DNA of 64,000 bases from Elusimicrobiota bacterium (GTDB taxonomy: Bacteria > CG03 > SLGR01 > PWQF01): the NCBI GenBank assembly GCA_003557485.1, contig PWOI01000196.1:18068-82067 (forward strand). Direction: 5' to 3'. Every line of letters begins with the position of its first letter. The first letter of the stretch is position 1. The translations under genes and the position numbers were made by a program. This document shows positions 63,890 to 64,000 of this stretch, one piece after another. The notes below the pieces were generated by a model. It ran no database searches. It was not told where the DNA came from and saw nothing but the letters and a program-made list of their open reading frames with translations.

Positions 63890-64000
63890 AAATTGTAAAC
63901 AAGATATTTTTAAGATCGCTGCTTCTGCAGGCTTTATGGAATTTTGAAAACATGCAGGGGACAGGATTCATATACTCTATGATGCCGAAACTTAAAGAGC
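63886..64000 (+). CDS. PTS mannose-family IID component, 3' truncated by window
   Basis: Only 38 residues are inside the window: LRSLLLQALWNFENMQGTGF and YSMMPKLKE, the conserved IID start (QASWNYERMQ-like). The ATG at 63886 overlaps the IIC stop. The rest lies beyond base 64000. Confidence 0.9.
   Translation, partial: MKIVNKIFLRSLLLQALWNFENMQGTGFIYSMMPKLKE

Overview
The window looks like a chromosomal segment from an uncultivated, anaerobic or fermentative, diderm (LPS-bearing) bacterium. It carries a full Kdo, heptose, lipid A and Lpt gene set. It also has acetate kinase, a NuoE/NuoF-type flavin/iron-sulphur oxidoreductase, an acyl-CoA dehydrogenase with a ferredoxin-fused EtfA, and HPr kinase with a mannose-family PTS. 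This mix is reminiscent of Omnitrophota, Elusimicrobiota or similar candidate phyla, but no rRNA is present and I cannot place it firmly. Coding density is very high: almost everything is on the + strand, and many neighbouring genes overlap by 4 bases (ATGA) or somewhat more.

Region by region. 1-8014: central and redox metabolism (NAD-type isocitrate dehydrogenase, two-subunit fumarase, ndk, ackA, and a three-subunit complex resembling an NADH/ferredoxin/NADPH transhydrogenase). 8021-14606: a small zinc-ribbon membrane protein, rpmF and the fatty-acid cluster plsX-fabH-fabD-fabG-acpP-fabF, then rnc. 14599-17764: acyl-CoA dehydrogenase-etfB-etfA, probably electron-bifurcating. 17805-20534: an unknown membrane-anchored protein and a SpoIID-domain protein. 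20558-25553: queA-tgt-(small coiled-coil protein)-yajC-secD-secF. 25531-28469: a split cobalamin methionine synthase.

28469-51163 is a long cell-surface glycan region: Kdo transferase, two heptosyltransferase-like proteins, at least six other glycosyltransferases, two O-antigen ligase/polymerase-like proteins, a tandem double LPS-kinase protein, three paralogous P-loop kinases (one frameshifted), a sulfotransferase, a membrane methyltransferase-like protein, a PAP2 phosphatase, an acyltransferase-GmhB fusion, and lpxK. The two minus-strand genes (42005-44250) interrupt the otherwise unidirectional order and mark an accessory island, roughly 41.3-48.8 kb. Several genes there have their own promoter-like elements with leaders so short that the mRNAs may be leaderless.

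51147-59531: a DUF3108 protein, plsY, heptose-7-P kinase, the Kdo pathway (kdsB, kdsA, kdsD, kdsC), a second LpxL-type acyltransferase, and the lptC-lptA-lptB transport genes. 59546-64000: hpf-ptsN-hprK-rapZ followed by mannose-family PTS IIA-IIB-IIC-IID, with IID cut by the window end. The envelope regions together build lipid A, add Kdo and heptose, extend and decorate a core/O-chain, and export it. The fab cluster supplies acyl chains and the flanking genes supply energy and carbon control.

The most interesting material is the glycan-decoration island, the lipid A acyltransferase-heptose phosphatase fusion, the doubled LPS kinase, and the transhydrogenase-like complex whose NuoF-type subunit has lost its N-terminal iron-sulphur ligands. 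No intergenic gap exceeds about 125 bases. I saw no rRNA, tRNA, CRISPR array, insertion sequence or replication origin.
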